Positions 62,377 to 64,000 of a DNA stretch of 64,000 nucleotides are shown here, piece by piece. Both the position numbers and the translations under genes were made by a program. The notes below the pieces were generated by a model that saw nothing but the letters and a program-made list of their open reading frames with translations, was not told where the DNA came from and made no database searches. How positions within the stretch are numbered: the first letter of the stretch is position 1; the number at the start of each line of letters is the position of its first letter. Origin of the DNA: Acinetobacter tandoii DSM 14970 = CIP 107469 (GTDB lineage: Bacteria; Pseudomonadota; Gammaproteobacteria; Pseudomonadales; Moraxellaceae); the NCBI RefSeq assembly GCF_000400735.1, contig NZ_KE007368.1, positions 1 to 64,000 of the forward strand. Direction: 5' to 3'.

Positions 62377-64000
62377 ATGCCAAATTTATTTCAGCCTACT
62401 GCTTTAGTGGGCGCAATCGCGATTGCGATGGGTTTCTCTACGTCTGTATCTGCACAAAACAACACGAATGTTGTGAATGCTTCTCTAGACACTTTGGTGG
62501 TCACTGCAACCCGTTCTGAAGAAAAGATTAAAGACGTTCCTGCACGTATTTCTGTGATTGATGAAAAAACCATTGAACAGTCTCCCGTTACAGACCTTCC
62601 GACCTTACTCACTAAAGAAGCTGGCTTAACTGTAAAGCAAGTTGGTGGTTATGGACAAACAGCATCGGTATTCTTACGTGGTACCAATGCAGCGCATACT
62701 TTATTTCTACAAGATGGTATGCGTTCCAACATTGCAACTGTAGCTGGTACCAACATTCCTCTTTTTGACCTTTCAGATGTGAAACAAATTGAAATTCTAA
62801 AAGGTCCTGCCTCAGTTCAATATGGTACAGATGCAATTGGTGGTGTAATTCAGCTTATTTCCAAAATACCAACAGAAAACTCAATATTTACAACGATTGA
62901 AGCTGGTGAACGTAATACCTATAAAACTATTTTAGGTGTTGATGTTGCAGAAGACGGTTTTTATGCTCAGCTCCGCGGTCAACGTTTTGAAACTGATGGT
63001 GATCAAATTATTGCCAATGACGACCGTAAAGCAGGCTTTGACCAAAAAGGCTATAGCGCGAAAGTAGGCGTAGAAAAAGAAGCTTATGGTCTTTCTGCTG
63101 AAGTTAAAGAAAATAAAGGGACTGGTGATTATTTTTCTTATGGTGCACCAGAAGCTTATGACTTCATTAACCGTCTCTATAACGTTCAAGGACGCTTAAA
63201 CTTAAGCAATAATTTAACTTGGAATACGCGTCTTTCTCAGTTTGATGATCAATACAATGTAGTCAAGTCATCTTATCCTTCAATTGTAAATACAGAACAG
63301 CAAGAAGTTGACTCCAACCTAAAATGGCAATTCACTCAAAATCAGAACATACTCTTTGGTGTTGAATACAATAAAACAGAAGCCGAGAAAGTCGCTGCTT
63401 ATATCGGTGACACAGGCTTTAAATCCGACAATGAGACCATTGGTTATTACGTCCAACATCAGTTTAAAAATGATCTGTTCTCAACGCAAGCTGGCGTTCG
63501 CGTAGAAGATAATCAGCAGTTTGGTACACATACTGTTGGTCAACTCGCTGCTCGTTACTTTGCCACACCAAAAACAAGTTTTTACACTAACGTAGGTACA
63601 GCGTTTAGAGCACCTGTTGTAGGCCAAATTATTTCTGAACCATCATGGTGGGGCGGTAACCCAGACTTAAAACCAGAAGAAAGTATTTCTTATGAACTAG
63701 GTTTTGATCATTCCCTTAATTATGGTATTCAACTGTATGGTTCTGTTTATCAAACCAAAGTCGACAATCTTATGGTATCTGATGCCTCTACAGGATTTAA
63801 GTTTTACAATCTGAAGAAAGCAACGTTCACTGGATCCGAACTTGGTTTGAAGTGGAAACAGGATAACTTATTCGCAAATGCAGAATATGCTTATGTACAA
63901 CCCAAAAATGATGATACTGACGAAGATGCTCCAAACCGTCCACGTCAAAACTTCACATTATCTGCGGGTTGGGATAATAGAGTCTATGGTTTCACAACTT
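62377..64000 (+). CDS. btuB: TonB-dependent vitamin B12 receptor, cut by window end
   Basis: 541 codons shown, no stop before 64000. ATG 62377 with GGAG five bases upstream. Signal peptide to about residue 26 (SVSAQ), TonB box DTLVVTA, plug domain (about 35-145: FLRGTNAAHTLFLQDGMR, DVKQIEILKGPASVQYG), then beta-barrel strands. Outer membrane import of cobalamin, matching the riboswitch upstream. Confidence 0.92.
   Translation, partial: MPNLFQPTALVGAIAIAMGFSTSVSAQNNTNVVNASLDTLVVTATRSEEKIKDVPARISVIDEKTIEQSPVTDLPTLLTKEAGLTVKQVGGYGQTASVFLRGTNAAHTLFLQDGMRSNIATVAGTNIPLFDLSDVKQIEILKGPASVQYGTDAIGGVIQLISKIPTENSIFTTIEAGERNTYKTILGVDVAEDGFYAQLRGQRFETDGDQIIANDDRKAGFDQKGYSAKVGVEKEAYGLSAEVKENKGTGDYFSYGAPEAYDFINRLYNVQGRLNLSNNLTWNTRLSQFDDQYNVVKSSYPSIVNTEQQEVDSNLKWQFTQNQNILFGVEYNKTEAEKVAAYIGDTGFKSDNETIGYYVQHQFKNDLFSTQAGVRVEDNQQFGTHTVGQLAARYFATPKTSFYTNVGTAFRAPVVGQIISEPSWWGGNPDLKPEESISYELGFDHSLNYGIQLYGSVYQTKVDNLMVSDASTGFKFYNLKKATFTGSELGLKWKQDNLFANAEYAYVQPKNDDTDEDAPNRPRQNFTLSAGWDNRVYGFTT

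Overview
The window is a piece of an Acinetobacter-type chromosome (AT-rich; accD-folC-SPOR gene order, trpF-trpB and trpA-accD blocks, a Pro-Arg-His-Pro tRNA operon) carrying one complete P2-like Myoviridae-type prophage. The genus is inferred from gene order and protein flavour; I cannot name the species.

Left chromosome (1-3000): a three-gene periplasm-to-membrane signalling operon resembling Pseudomonas YfiR-YfiN-YfiB (c-di-GMP control), then terminators and a tRNA-Pro.

Prophage (3001-41184): bounded by a perfect 108-bp direct repeat that contains an entire tRNA-Pro plus the 3' end of tRNA-His. Reading leftward from an operator near 10974-11000: three small ribbon-helix-helix-like genes, a Toprim/helicase primase, a run of small unknown genes, a DnaQ-type exonuclease and a tyrosine integrase next to attL. 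A repressor-like gene (11041-11379) reads rightward from the same operator. Beyond it lies a second immunity-like locus: a C4-like antisense RNA architecture (12200-12441) upstream of a small membrane protein. Two exported cargo genes sit on the plus strand (12514-13206), followed by a leftward cluster of tiny unknown genes ending at an Ogr/Delta-like late activator. A Mu Com-like zinc protein overlaps a DNA adenine methylase gene. The late genes follow in P2 order (D, U, T, E/E', FII, FI, G, H, I, J, W, V, S, R, endolysin, holins, X, L, M, N, O, then divergent P and Q). A repeated palindromic motif precedes three late transcription units, matching the places of the P2 late promoters. A HicAB toxin-antitoxin pair and small orphan genes fill the right end.

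Right chromosome (41185-64000): tRNA operon with its promoter, nadA, argJ, a small exported protein, secA, a Prx6-type peroxiredoxin, a metallo-beta-lactamase-fold hydrolase with a lipoprotein phosphatase, the trpA-accD-folC-SPOR operon, an NhaC-type antiporter, an AraC-family regulator, a PF10118-type hydrolase, a DUF2804 protein, a DUF1543 protein, trpF-trpB, and a cobalamin riboswitch ahead of a btuB gene cut off by the window end.

Most unusual points: the C4-like RNA locus, the com-dam overlap, the shared late-promoter motif (including a site that may work in both directions between O and P), a strong terminator hairpin that also hides the ribosome site of the sheath gene, and an integrase lacking the first catalytic arginine.
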